Shown here: piece by piece, positions 39,180 to 51,600 of the stretch
Position numbering within the stretch: position 1 is the first letter of the stretch
Layout: every line of letters begins with the position of its first letter
NCBI GenBank assembly: GCA_013400975.1
Contig: WBMZ01010840.1
Span: 124,001 to 188,000 of the forward strand
Length of the DNA: 64,000 nt
Direction of reading: 5' to 3'
Origin: Atrichornis clamosus
Taxonomy: Eukaryota > Chordata > Aves > Passeriformes > Menuridae
The notes under the pieces: model-generated
What the model was told of the DNA's origin: nothing
Databases searched by the model: none
The model's input: the letters and a program-made list of their open reading frames with translations, nothing else
Program-made: the position numbers and the translations under genes

Positions 39180-39765
39180 TGTTGGAAATGATACAACTTA
39201 TACAATTTTTTTATGTGAGGGGTTTGCTCGCCTTTGCCAAGGGGGAAGGGATTTGAAAGTTCTGTCTAAGACTGTTCGCTGAATGAGGCTTGATGAGCTG
39301 AACACCTAGAGATTGGGAGTAGCCAGAAATCTGCACAGGAGAGAAGCGACCGTGAAGGAACGTTAAGGAACATCATCCCATCCCTCAACATCATTTCTGG
39401 AGGGGTTGGAGACACCTGGTCTGGGAAAGGACTGATAATAGAACCGAAGAACAAGGATCACATCAGCATCAGAGGCGAAGGGATCAATAGCCAAAAGGAG
39501 ATTGAATACTAAGAACTGTAATTTAAGACCAATGAATGTATATTTCTTTGAGTTTTGTCTGTATAAAGATGGGAAACATCAGGTAAAAGGTGATGTGTGA
39601 TGGAATGATTTTCACTGCACAACTCGAGCATGTGTGGATGAAATGATTTCTATTACACATCCTGGCCAGAATAACATCCTGGCATGAATAAAGTAATGCC
39701 TTGATTCTCTAACACTGAAAAGATGTTGTTGGAGAGTTTCTGTTTTTCCCGCAATTTCGGTGACA
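39180..39765 (+). mobile_element. Solo LTR of an endogenous retrovirus
   Basis: A 586-bp unit that starts TGTTGG and ends TGACA (TG...CA termini). It is flanked on both sides by the same 4 bases, AGAC at 39176-39179 and 39766-39769, as left by an integrase. In the expected order it has a TATAAA box at 39562-39567, a polyadenylation signal AATAAA at 39687-39692, and a short U5 of about 70 bases ending GCAATTTCGGTGACA. Two imperfect copies of a 26-base unit (from 39596 and from 39632) lie around the expected start of R. No primer-binding site follows at 39766 and no gag, pol or env remnant is adjacent, so it is a solo LTR left by recombination between two LTRs. A 4-bp duplication would suit an ERV1/gammaretrovirus-like source, but the family is not assigned. 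Confidence 0.7.
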
Positions 39766-39769
39766 AGAC

Positions 39770-40140
39770 CACCCATCCTCCTTGCCCCGAAAAGCTATCT
39801 AGAATACTACCTATCTCTGAATCTCTTCCGTTCTTCCAGTCTTCTGCTCCAAACCTCCACCTGCTTCAACCCCCTGACTTCTCTGCTCTTCCACCCCTGG
39901 CTCTCCACCGCCATCCCTCACTGCTCTGTGGTCAGGAGCCCCAAATGCTGATCTCCTGGCAGTGATGACTGCTCCGCTTTACATCTTTGGACCCTTCACC
40001 TCTGCTTCAACCATCTGCAAACATCTGCACCCACTGCAAGGAGCTTCCATGGGCCTCTGAGCTCACCCTCCTCCACCACAGCACCTCTTCCTTCACTGCT
40101 CCTCCAGAGGGAATGACCCAACTCCTGCATCTCACAGAGG
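39770..40140. other. Pyrimidine-rich segment beside the LTR
   Basis: The plus strand is strongly C- and T-rich over about 370 bases (many CTCC, CTTC and CCAC runs) with few G. It begins just outside the LTR duplication, so it is probably host sequence. Open frames here are low-complexity products of the base bias and have no recognised domain. Confidence 0.45.
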
Positions 40141-43100
40141 TTTCTAAAACCTAAATACAGGATGCAATTCCCAGGAAAGTACTTTAAATGGATGCAAAGA
40201 ACAAAAAGTAAGATCTATTTTAAGAAAACCAGATGCATTTAGACCCATTATTTCCTTATTTTTACTCTGCAATTAGAGCTGGAACTTCCTTTTCTATAGG
40301 ACTTGGAAAACAAAACTGGAGAAAATGCACATGTAAATTTTTTCCTTCCCCCCCCCTCCCTCTGCCCCCTGCCTCTGACAACAAAGACAGCATTTTTAGG
40401 TTTATTTCCCTCTCTTTAGCCCTGTATTTGTAAAGAAGGTGGGGGAGGTGAAAGACAACTAAGACCTAAAGAATTAGAGGTTACTTGTTCTTCTTTGTAA
40501 ATAATTGCCATGCCATTGACTGAAGCCCAGCTGCCTGCTGGCAGACTGCTGTGTCAGCAAAAATTTCTCTTGTTTTGCAGGAGTCTTTAAAATCATGTTG
40601 GGTTGAATACAAAGCAGTGTACAAAAACTCACTATCAATTCTTGATAGCACCCAGTTTCTTTCCAAATTAAAACATTTTTTTCCTTTCCACTTACACCTG
40701 GGATGTTACCTTAATGATGCTTATCCATACTCCCTTTCTCATGGAGGCTGCAGAGTTCTCACAGGACCATTTTTTTCCCATTGAGGTCTATCATTGCAAT
40801 CAGAATGCATGTTATTTGATTAATCACTTTATTAAACCTGTTTTAACCTTTGAAAAAGACACTTTTTGTTCTCCTGCATTTATAGCACACTAAGACACTG
40901 TGAAGCTATGGGTCAACACTCTTTATTAATCCATTTTTTGTGATAAAATAGCTGTGTGAGAAGGCACAGTGGCCTCACAGATAACAAAACCCTGCTAGGT
41001 GCCTCATTTAGACCTTTTCCTATTCAAAACCTACTTGTTCTGGTACAAGAACATGTGTGATTCCTTGTAAGTTGTGCATATTAATTTTCCTCATAGTCTC
41101 ACATCACTGCCAGTGTTAAAGACTCAAACAAAAAAAATGAGGATACAACAGAGCTTACGGCATTAGAAATATGTTGTGAGTTTGAATAGACATTGAGTGG
41201 AACTGGACAAGAAGGAGATCTTGTTTTCCAGCCGTGTAGAGCTTTAAAGGCTAGAATAAAGCAAAATAGAAACCTGGTCTGGACTACTGCTCAGCAAAAG
41301 TCACTGAATTTTCAGCAAGTGGTTGCTGCAAACTGCCCAGTAAATCCACCTAGGGATAGTACACAACTCCAAGAAAGTCTGAAAGCCTTCAGAAGTGTAG
41401 CTCAGATGGTGGAGAATCTACTGCACTCCTAGACAAGATGCTGTAGTGGTTGATAGAACACATCACTCTTTTCTGGTCAGAACTGGTCTTTCAACAGGAA
41501 GAGTAAGGGCTCTTTATTATCACTAGAACAATTTCCTGAACTTATGGGCTCCAAATCAAACTTGCCCATTTTTTAATAGACAAGATGAGGGTTGTTTTTC
41601 CAGCTAAATCAGCGATAATGTGAGGCTCTTCCTTGTTCAATCATCCTCATTTCATGGGAGTTCAGAAGGTGTGCAAGTGGCTGTAAAATCAAGCTTACTG
41701 TTCTGGCTTGATTCTTCAGTGCTAGTGTGAACAAACAGCAACACAGCACTTCATCCTCAAGGTAGGCTTTGTTTCTCTGATTTAAAGAGGAAGAATATGA
41801 TGTCTTACATATTCACCCTTCACTCTGAGAAAAAAAAAGCACCTCTCATTGTCACTGTGCAAAAGTAAGCATTAATGGTTTCTGTACATCTTGTACACCT
41901 CAAAGTCCTTTTGACTACATCCTAATGAGGAGGGAGGTGGTCTTTTGTAATGAACTACTTTAGCTGAAAATAAGCAGCATTTCCATGAGAAAAAACTTAG
42001 ACGTGGATTTAGTGATGAGGGAAGTGTTGGAGCCGCTCAGAAACCCTAGCTTAGGGCAATGCATGGTTTGGCTGACAGAGGCTGTGCCTCTCCATTCACC
42101 TCTTCTCCTCCATCCCACCTAACCACCATCCCATTGCCATCACAACCACATCCAATGTGATTGTCTCTTCTGTAAGGCCAGCAGCAGCAGCCAGGTCACA
42201 AGTGGCCCTGGCAAGAGAGTGAGGTAATATGTAAAAAATATGTAAAACATTATTCTGTGGAGACACAGAAGCAGCACTGGTAATGAACTTTTTGATTTTC
42301 AAAGATTCTGTTAAAGACTGAGATTTAAGTTCCTGTGATATTGCATGAAAGCTTGACTTTCATTAAAATGGGAAGAAAATGGTTCTAGCCTTCCTGGCAG
42401 CAGAAAAAATCTTGAAGACATTAACTGCAAGTACCTCAAAGACTCAAAACCTAGACTGCAAGTGCAAAGTAAGAGTTTTAAATTTTTTGTTTGCACTTCC
42501 ATATCTATTAAAAAAATATCATTTCACCAAGGAGATAAAAGAGAGGAGGAATGTGGGGAGGTTGGATGTTTTCAGAGGGAGACAGTAAGCCTACTAGGAA
42601 GCAGCTGCCTTGACTGACAGTCTCTTGCCCACCTGGAGCAGAGGACCTGCTGTGAGCTTTCCATGCACTCTTCAAAGGAAGCCAGGTAGAACTCAGTGGT
42701 AGCAGGAGGGGTTTGGATGAAACTCTCTCTGCTTTGATTCCCGTGGTTTGTGCAGAACTCCTGCAAAGCTGAAAAGCACTGGGGAAGACTGTGGTTTTCT
42801 GCCAGAGCACAGCTGGGGAATTCAGAGGTCTTTTGCTGTTCCTGTTTTTTGGGCAGTGGATTAATAGTGCTGCACTCCAACTTTCATCTCACAGTCACAG
42901 TCACTGGTTCCTGGCCCCAGAACATGGTGTGTGTTGGGAATTTGCTCAAGAGGGTGGAGGAAAATGCTCTGCGGTTCTCCCCTCCCTGTCCTTCCCATCA
43001 GCAGTGCTCACTCCAGCATCACAAGAGGAAAAATAAACCTTCAGCTCAGCAGCTCCTGCCCCCAGCCACTTCGGTGGGTGGGACCAGCCAGCTACCAGGA

Positions 43101-43978
43101 CTTTACTCTCTCCTCTTCAGAAGAGTCGACAGTGCCTCTTACAAGCAGGTGATGGATCAGTGGGGATGACTGAATACTTCATGCTTTTGATCCACCAAAC
43201 TCTGTTGTGGTCATGCTTAGATAAGCACAGGGAGAAATGCTGTCAGTTTTCCACTGAATTTCAGAATTTGCTACATTTTTACTAGCATCTTGTTTGCTTG
43301 AGTATGTTTATTTTTATCCCTCAGGCAAATATTTCTGCCTCCTGTGAACCTTTTATGTAAATCAATGGAGGCATTTGGCAAGCCATATCAAAACTGCAGC
43401 TTTACATAGCACTGAAGCGGAAAATAGATAGAAATAATTACTGATGCCTCCAAGTACAGATTTGTTTCAAAGTGAGACATGTAGCTTAGAGAGGATGGGG
43501 CAGTATACATCTAATGATTTCCTGTTAGCTTACACAACATTGGCTCAGACATTTTAATTTCATTCCTGGATATGTTTTTTCCCTCCTTTGAGGGAGATCA
43601 GGGAGAGGTAGTGGCTGTTTGTTTGCTCATTTTAACCATATTGAACAGAATCAGATCTTCATTTTTTTAGTAAACCCAGAAGATTATGTTAGTAAATCCC
43701 TCCCTCATGCTAGAAACTGGAAATTAACAGGTGTTTGAAAGAAAAAGGCATACACTGCTATGCCAGTAACATCACTAACAGAGCCACTGACTGTGCAAAC
43801 TCTACTTTCTATATGATGGGCTTCACCAATATTCGTAGGGGTCAAACAAATTTGTTTTCATTTATTTCAGTATAAACCAGTAATGCAAGGCCTGATGCCA
43901 CTCACTTGTACTGACAAGGGACAACCAAGTCCTGCAATGCCCAGGGCTGCTCCTGAGCCGTCGCCTCAGTCTGTTGTC
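40141..43978. other. Intron sequence, no gene recognised
   Basis: Unique-looking intron. Overlapping open frames at 42508-43169 on both strands (up to 139 codons) sit in a less AT-rich segment; they overlap each other, lack domains and show no splice context, so they are not annotated as genes. Confidence 0.5.
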
Positions 43979-43980
43979 CT

Positions 43981-44039
43981 ATTGGTTCCATAGGACCCAT
44001 TGGTTACATTGGACCCACGTTGTCCCATTGGTTTTACCA
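43981..44039. repeat. Degenerate 9-bp tandem repeat with ATTGG boxes
   Basis: Six or so units of about 9 bases: ATTGGTTCC, ATAGGACCC, ATTGGTTAC, ATTGGACCC, then a 10-base ACGTTGTCCC and ATTGGTTTT. Four ATTGG (inverted CCAAT) boxes lie at 43981, 43999, 44008 and 44027. Clustered CCAAT boxes are the target of NF-Y in promoters and some LTRs; function here is only a possibility. Confidence 0.55.
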
Positions 44040-45336
44040 GGTGAAAAGTTAGTACCATCTCCTCTTAGTGCCTTTGGACTCTTGGAAACAAATGTTCTGC
44101 AACTGTTATAATGACTAGGCAGTACTTGAGGAATCACTGAGGACAGATGCAAGTTCTGCTGCTTCTCAAGCAGAAGGTGGCCATGCAAGGCAGAACAAAG
44201 ACACATCTGGCCCCGTATCCTCTCTCTAGACCAACTGCCCGACACAGTTGCCAAAGGAAGAGGAGGAACAGGTAAACGCATCTCCAGTAAACACGGCACA
44301 GCCCTAAATTATCCTCAGCTTTTAGAGTCAGGCATGATACCTGTCTTCTACATCACCCTCTCTGGATTTCTCTTGCATTAGCCTGTACAGTGTCTCTTGA
44401 AGTCCTGTAGCATTCACATATCCTTCAAGGTAAGGACTTTCAGGTGTACAGGACACTGCAGACAAAGCTGCCTCCCTTAGTGTGTTCCAAACCTCATTCA
44501 TTTGCTACCTTCTCATCTTTGTACTAGTGACAATTACTGTGGTAGCAGCAAAGTATAAGCCCTGTGTTGCAGAGCAACAGTTCCCAGACTTCAGTTCCCA
44601 GACTTTATTTATTTCAGCCCCACTGACCACACCAAGCCAGCAGAGAGGGGTTTGCCATGAATTCTGATTCAAAGATTTGCTTCTGCTGGATCTAGATTTT
44701 AAGCAAAACATCAACAGCTGGACCTCTGCGGGGATCTCATCCCACTTGGAATTGTTATGACTTGACAAGTCCAAGTTTGTTTATTGCTCCACTGCCTGTA
44801 ACCCCAGGATATAAAAATATACAGAAAATTGTACTTTAAAGACCAACTCCACTTTAATTTGTCCCCATTTTTATCTTTTACTGCAGGGCGAAAATTAATG
44901 GGTATTTTGGAACACCAGTTTTATTGAATTCTTGTAGCATCTCAGCATGTGCTCAGGGTACACAAGTCCTGAAATAGTGTCTAGTATGAAAAAATGTCCA
45001 TCGTTTCTAAGCCTCTACACACTACAACTTTTGTAAAGCTTTAAAACATGGCAAAAGTATCAAACATTATCTCAACTTTGCTTACTGTAGATAGAAAAAT
45101 CTCTGAAGAGACAATACCTTAAAGTTCAGTAAGAAATTATATGAGAAAGGGTGGAACATCATGAACATGGGAGATGTGGCAACAAAAGAAAAAGTGAAGT
45201 GGTAAGTTTTCTGATATATTTGGCAAAGCAAACTTCTACAAAGTTTCTTCTAGTGCAACCTCCCAATAGGAAGCTTACATTTGAGGAGTTGCTATGGAGC
45301 TCATTCACATCATCCTGGTACTGAACAAAAAAACCA

Positions 45337-45352
45337 CCAACCAACCAACCAA
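45337..45352. repeat. CCAA microsatellite
   Basis: Four perfect CCAA units, preceded by an imperfect AACCA unit. Confidence 0.8.
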
Positions 45353-45445
45353 GAAAACCCTAAAATCAACCAAAAATAAAAGATATGTGACCTTAGTTGT
45401 TCTGCTTCACAAAATCTCCCATCATGACAGTGTAACAATATTTCA

Positions 45446-45488
45446 ACTTGTAAAGTTGTAAAGCTCTTGTAAAGCTTGTAAAGCTCTG
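45446..45488. repeat. TTGTAAAG short tandem repeat
   Basis: Four copies of TTGTAAAG, two followed by CTC and one by C, spaced 8-11 bases apart. Confidence 0.7.
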
Positions 45489-45592
45489 CTGTGCATTAAT
45501 GATTGGATAAATGCAGAGGAAAAGTCAGCTCATGATTGAAAGAGCAAAAAGATAGATAAAAAGAAAAAAACAATTTTCAAGTTGGTGGTTTG

Positions 45593-45666
45593 CTGCATGT
45601 ACAAACAGTGTATTGTGCTGCATGTACAAACATTGTATTGTACAGCATGTACAAACAGTGAATTGT
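45593..45666. repeat. 25-bp minisatellite, three copies
   Basis: Three tandem 25-base units starting at 45593, 45618 and 45643, each containing GCATGTACAAACA followed by TTGTATTGT or close variants. Copies differ at one to four positions. The array creates repeating residues in an open frame on the minus strand (45530-45760), which is otherwise featureless. Confidence 0.85.
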
Positions 45667-48600
45667 TTAAAAGATGCAAGATCTGCTTCACATGCAACAA
45701 CAGCTGAACAGCAAAGAAATCAGAAGAGTTGAAAGCCTTCACCCCTTTCACATCTTTCAAGGCTGTCCCTACTGAGGTGACAGGTTTCTCAAAAGGATGT
45801 AATCTACACAGAAATCAACAGATGTTGCATCGTTACTGAAATGTTCCTGCCAAGAGTTATTTCACATCATCTTTTAGTGTGCCAACCAACCCAGATCAAA
45901 AAGGTCTGCCTTGAAAACACAGCCTCCAGGGTCTGGGGAGAGGTGGCAGGAAGCTGCTCCCCGGGCTTGGATACCACCTCCCAAATATAGAAACAAAGGA
46001 GACAACCATTTTTCCCTGTGGGTACCACAATCAGGTTAGTGATGCTGGTGACATGATTGAGCATTCACTACACTGAAATCCTTGATCACTTGTCCCTGTT
46101 CATGCCAGAGGCACGGATTCTTACTGACCAGTCTGGGGCAACTTGAGTAGACTCAGATTTGACACACTGCTGCTGAGGGGAAACTGCAGCCTGACAACTA
46201 ACTGCATGGAAGTGCCTTTAATTCAAGACTTTATTTTCAACAATATGAGTGTCCAATGAAGCACTCTGCTGTTAAAAGCTGATTTCTGAAAATCGTGTTC
46301 TCATATTATCACAGAATTTATACTATGTAAAATTTCCAATTAAAAAAACCCAATTATCAAAGACGACTAATTTGCAAAATTTTCCATAAGCATGCAAGCT
46401 TATTTCCTGATTTTTTTCTTTCTTGCTGTCTAAACATGGCATCTTACAGATGTTCTTTCTGCATTAGCTTCAAAGAAAAGGAATGCACTACTACAAAGGA
46501 TTGGGATTTTTCTTTTTTTTTCCTATATACAAACACACGAAGCTGGGCAAACCTCAGAGGTAGATACCAAATACATTTACTCAAGCTAATAGCAACGTTC
46601 GCTTATTTTGTTAGCTTAACAAACATTCCTGAGCTAATTTGCCTAGAATATCTTTGCAAAACAAACAAGCTCAAAGTAGTGCAAGCAGTCAAAATAAAAT
46701 ACTTCAAACATTTGAATTAATTCTATCACAGATGGCAGCAATTTACTTTTAAGGTTATTTATACGTTCTCAGGCAATACTGTTCAGGCATAACTTATCTC
46801 TGGAACAGAGAGAAATCTAAGTTATTTTCATTGTCTTTTAAGACAGTTGAAATGGAATTTATTTGCCTTCCTCACTCAGCAAGCTGGATAAGAGACCTAG
46901 CTCTTTAAATGTTGTTGTTCCAGCTTCAGAGTAGAGAGGCTATAAAACGGGGGTGCTTCATTAAAATACCATAGCTGGCACCTCTCAGAGGCACAGGAAA
47001 GGAATATTCACTGAGTAAGTAACACATTATAAATTATAATTGAGATTCAATTCTCCCAGGGAGAAGAGAAGGTAACTTGTCATTTGAAGTGTTGTGAGTT
47101 TCTGAGAGTGGACTAGGAGTTTAGAGGTATAATGATATCATTAAGAAATGCCCTTGCAAAGCAAGCAAAATTATACTGTGCTGTTTCTTGAAAACCACAG
47201 GAACTCTTTATTGTTCTGTCAGCACCAGTTCAAAGAGCTATGTGACCCCATTAACATTCATTCAGGCATGTATAACAAATTGGAGGAGGGAAATTTCTTG
47301 AATGGTTAATGACATTTTGTGTGTTTGAATACCTAGCACTGTTAGCCATAAGAGCTCAGCAACACAGAATGCACACCTTGCACACTTGGTTTACCTCACA
47401 GCAGTATTAAAGGTGGAGAAAGAGTCTGGAGGCTGGGAAGTGGAAAAAGTCGATAATGGCTAGCTGATTTGCTGACTGTGGTTGAACCATTCTAGCATTC
47501 ACATTCCTTCCATGAGCAGCAATTGTTATTAGATGACCAGAAAACCTTTGAAGTGACATATCCATGTCAGGTGATACACCACAAGCATAAGCTAAAATCT
47601 TGCAGGGAAACCAAGTTTATCTCATTTTCAATGAGACACAGCTCTTCTGGACAAACTATTTGTTTCTTTCTATGTGAAAAGTTGTCCAAAGGTCTTTTTC
47701 ACACACGGTACCAAATAACTACAGCCCCCATGCTGCAGAGACTGTTGACTTGGTTTAAGCATAGACAGTGGTCAGCACCTGAAACTGAAGTTTGCCTGGC
47801 TGGTTTTGAGTGCAAATGTTTATCTTTTCTTTTTCTTTTTTTGGAGAGAGAGAGTGGTAGATATTGTCTCCAATGTTAGCAGAAAGCCCACTCACATTGA
47901 TTAATTAAGTTGGAAGCTTTATCTGTACCAATTAATTAATTTCAGTTACACTACAGGAATCCTTATCTCTTTAGGACTGTCCCCTTGCAGCTTTCCTTGC
48001 ATTTAGCAATGAGATTGATAAATTATATGATAAAGAAAAGGACCATCACAAGGAGGTTAATGCTGTCTGTGCTATACTGAGGAGATGTTATTTCCTGAGA
48101 ATTCAGTTCAGGTTCTCTGTATTTCTAAGTGATGCCAAACAGAGTTAGGATTGTCGTTGGGACTCTTCATGAAACTTCACAGAGAAGTTGGACTAGGACC
48201 ATTTGTAATTACTGCAGATGTCCATTTACATAGGCATTCCCACCAACCCACAAGAAACCATCTCTTCCAGACACCAGGTACATATGCTACTGAGTGCACT
48301 TACTAATTCAAAGCCACTTCCAAATTCTCTTGTAAAATAGCAGAATAAAATGCTTATTACCCTATAAGCCTAGGCAAGCTTGCATTCAATTTTCAGTTCA
48401 TTGAAATTTCTGCTGCTATCCTCTGTAACTCTGACACAGTGACCAAGTATTTTGCTCATCACGTACATATATTCATACTTCTGCCTTTCTTCTGAAAAAT
48501 TTTCAATCTAATGACCTTCTAAATGCATCTGCTATTTGAAGAATATTTGCATTGTAATTGTATTTGTGTTAGCTATGTTTTTTCTTATCTGCATTTTTAT

Positions 48601-51600
48601 TGCATATACATTGGAGTTGGTCAGAAAGCCTCCTCAGAAATGGAAATTATTTTTTATTACCCTTTGGCCTTGTTTTAAACTGCTTCTACTGCAAACAGTT
48701 TGAAACACTGGGAGTGTGCTCAGAGTGAAAATCAGAATGCACATTCAAATGGTCTAATATGTGTCTACTAGAAAGGGATGAAAAACACATGTGGAAATAA
48801 TCATAGGAAATTTTGAATTATAGGGCAGTATAGCTACCAGATGAATTTCCACTGAAATCCTTTTTTTCCTCAGAAAATGCTCATTTGTTGAAATCAAAGC
48901 TTAGTGGGGTAAGGAGTAGAGACAAGGGGAGAAAGAAGTAGGCTGAATATTTCTCTTTGTTTTCAACTTTTCTTTGTAGACTGCAATGTTTGAAGTTGAC
49001 ATTTTTGCATCAAGGAAACCCTGCTATTCAGGAATGCTTGTTTAAATGTAAAGTTCTACAGAGCTAAGAAGAGACGTAAAAATATTTGAGAACAAAACAG
49101 AGTTCTTCAACATCACTAGGCAAATGTTGTAATCGATGTACAAACTTTACAAGAAGTGCTCAGACATTGAGGGACATTTTCTGCAAGCCTAGAATACTCT
49201 TATGCAATGGAAAATCTCTTTCTGTCATGCCATAACAGGGGTGTAATAGCCTCCATCAAGGCAATGGCAAAAGTTCCATTTGCATCAGCTGGGGCTTCAC
49301 CTCAAACTTACTGAAACTGTTGTAGTCTCTTTTGACCATGTTGACCACATATATTGACCATACAAATATGTATGACCACATACATTTTGAGGAATTTATA
49401 AGTTCCTTTCTTGAGGAGGAGATAAAACATAAGGTTTTAAAGAGATTTGTTATGTGCCTGGAAAAGTCCTGGTTTTCTGCACATAATCAAGTCAAACAAA
49501 AAACAGGCAAATGTTTCTCGAAACCATCGCCTTTCTGCAGAATTAAAAAATGATGCTGACTGCAGCTCTTCTTGCACCAGGAATTACCACCTTGCCTTGA
49601 GCATCAGAGTGAACACAGAGTCCTGCCAAGAGCCCTCTCCTGCATCTGTGTGAGCCGAGCTGCTGGCTCTCCCACCGCAGCAGCCAGGGACCCACAGCCA
49701 GTTCCACGGATGCAGCACGTCCTTGAAGGCGTGTGCTAAAGAGAGGGCTGTGAGGTGTAAAGGGACAACTGATCCTATACTGCCACAGCTGTCTTCCCAG
49801 GGGACAGGAATTTCAGTCCTGCATTTGCTAGTGAAGGCTCCAGCACGAGTCTGCTCCCGGAGAGAGCCAAGTCCTTACCTACCTGTGCTCGGGGGATGGT
49901 CCATGGCACACATCTCAGTGCACAGTCATATGGGAGTGACAACTCCTCCTCGTGCTCTGGCTCCCTCCATCTCCCTATCCACATGTACCTCCATTGCTGC
50001 CCCACATCTCAAACAAAACAGCATCCATTCCATATCTGTTGGCATATAGCTCTCACTGAAATGCCACTATTGCCACATCTTTCTGATCTAGTCTTGTGTA
50101 TGCAGGCCCTTTTATATTTTTGCATAATCACTGTGTATATTTCTCACAGCAGGAAATTATCCGTAGTAAACACTCTCTTCAGGAAGCAATAACTCAGTTT
50201 CCATGCTAAAAAGGAAAATATTTTGGAGTTGTAAAGGAAGTTAAACTGATCTTACAGATGCATCACTCCTGAAATTTTATGAAATTAATAAGGATAGGGA
50301 TAATGTAAACTAATGCAAGTACATTAGAGCATGTTCACATTTTATGAGAGGAGGAAAGGTTCAATGTTCAACATGATCTATTTATGCATATGTTGGTGGG
50401 AAGGTTCGAGCATGACTGGTGTTACCTCTAGCTGCTTTTTTGCTGTCTACCACTAAGAAACAACTACTTTCTCTTCTAGGCAGACTTTCTGCAATAAACT
50501 TTCACATTTCCTTGCTGGGACTAAAAAATCTTTTCTTCCTTTCTAATGCTTATCAGCAGCCAGATGAGATCTTTATTAAAATGTAATTACTGGCATTAAA
50601 AAAGACTCTCCTTTTAACATATCCACATTGCAGCTTGTCCTTTACCCACAGACAAAAGCCCCAAAGCATCCAACTGGTAAATATGGCAGGGCTGATCAAT
50701 TCTACTAAACAGTTAATTCCAGTTTTCAAGTGAAAAATGTGAGTCCACAGCCTGCTATCTCTTTCTTCTTCCTTGTCCCAGTCAAATTCTTGCAGATGAT
50801 AGACACACAATGAGCATAGACCTTCTCTTGCAGAGAGCAAAGTCTGTTTATCTACCTTTTTTTAAAATATAAAATGAGTCAGTTCCTCTTCTCATCTCCT
50901 ATAATTTCAAAGGCACCCTCACTGGCAGCTCAGAGAGTACTCACTCTATATACCAAAACAGTTGTTGGAGAGAGCTAGCATGAGTGTTTCTGGAATGATT
51001 CAAACTGACCTTCTTTCAATGGATACTAAATCCTCATCATTAGCTGTGACTTCATGTTCAGATGTCCAACACAGGTCACTAACATGAAGCACATTCTAAT
51101 ATTGAGGGAAAAGGTAACTAGGTAAACAGATTTGGAAACTTCTGAATCAGCCTTTGATGAAAAAAAAATAGTGTGTTTTTCATGTGTACATATTGCAAAT
51201 TATTTCATTCAAATACCTGTGTAAATATGCAGACTGACATCTCATATGAGCAGTGGACTTGAAATCAAGATAATTTTTTTGCTACATTTGTTCAGGAAAC
51301 AGAATATCCAATTACATCTTACAACATCTGCTAAATTCTGATCTTTAGCATTTTTCCCATTGCTGAAGATCATCAGAACTTGAAGATGTCTCATTTGAGG
51401 AACAATTCAATCATTCTTACTGGGAGGAGGTCTCTATTTTCTGCAGAGACCATATTTGCAGGTCCTCTTCTGTAAGTTAACCCATGTTTATAGAGCTCAT
51501 CCTGTGGACATAAGCTTGAGTTACCAGCAGGTCTTCTAGAGTCATTAGGAGGGACTCTTGTTGGGGAAGCTGCAACATGCTTTTTGGACATATCAACACA

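Noticed and set aside
42508..43169. Several overlapping frames up to 139 codons on both strands
   Set aside because: They overlap each other in several frames, with no family resemblance and no splice sites that would connect them; the local base composition lowers stop frequency.
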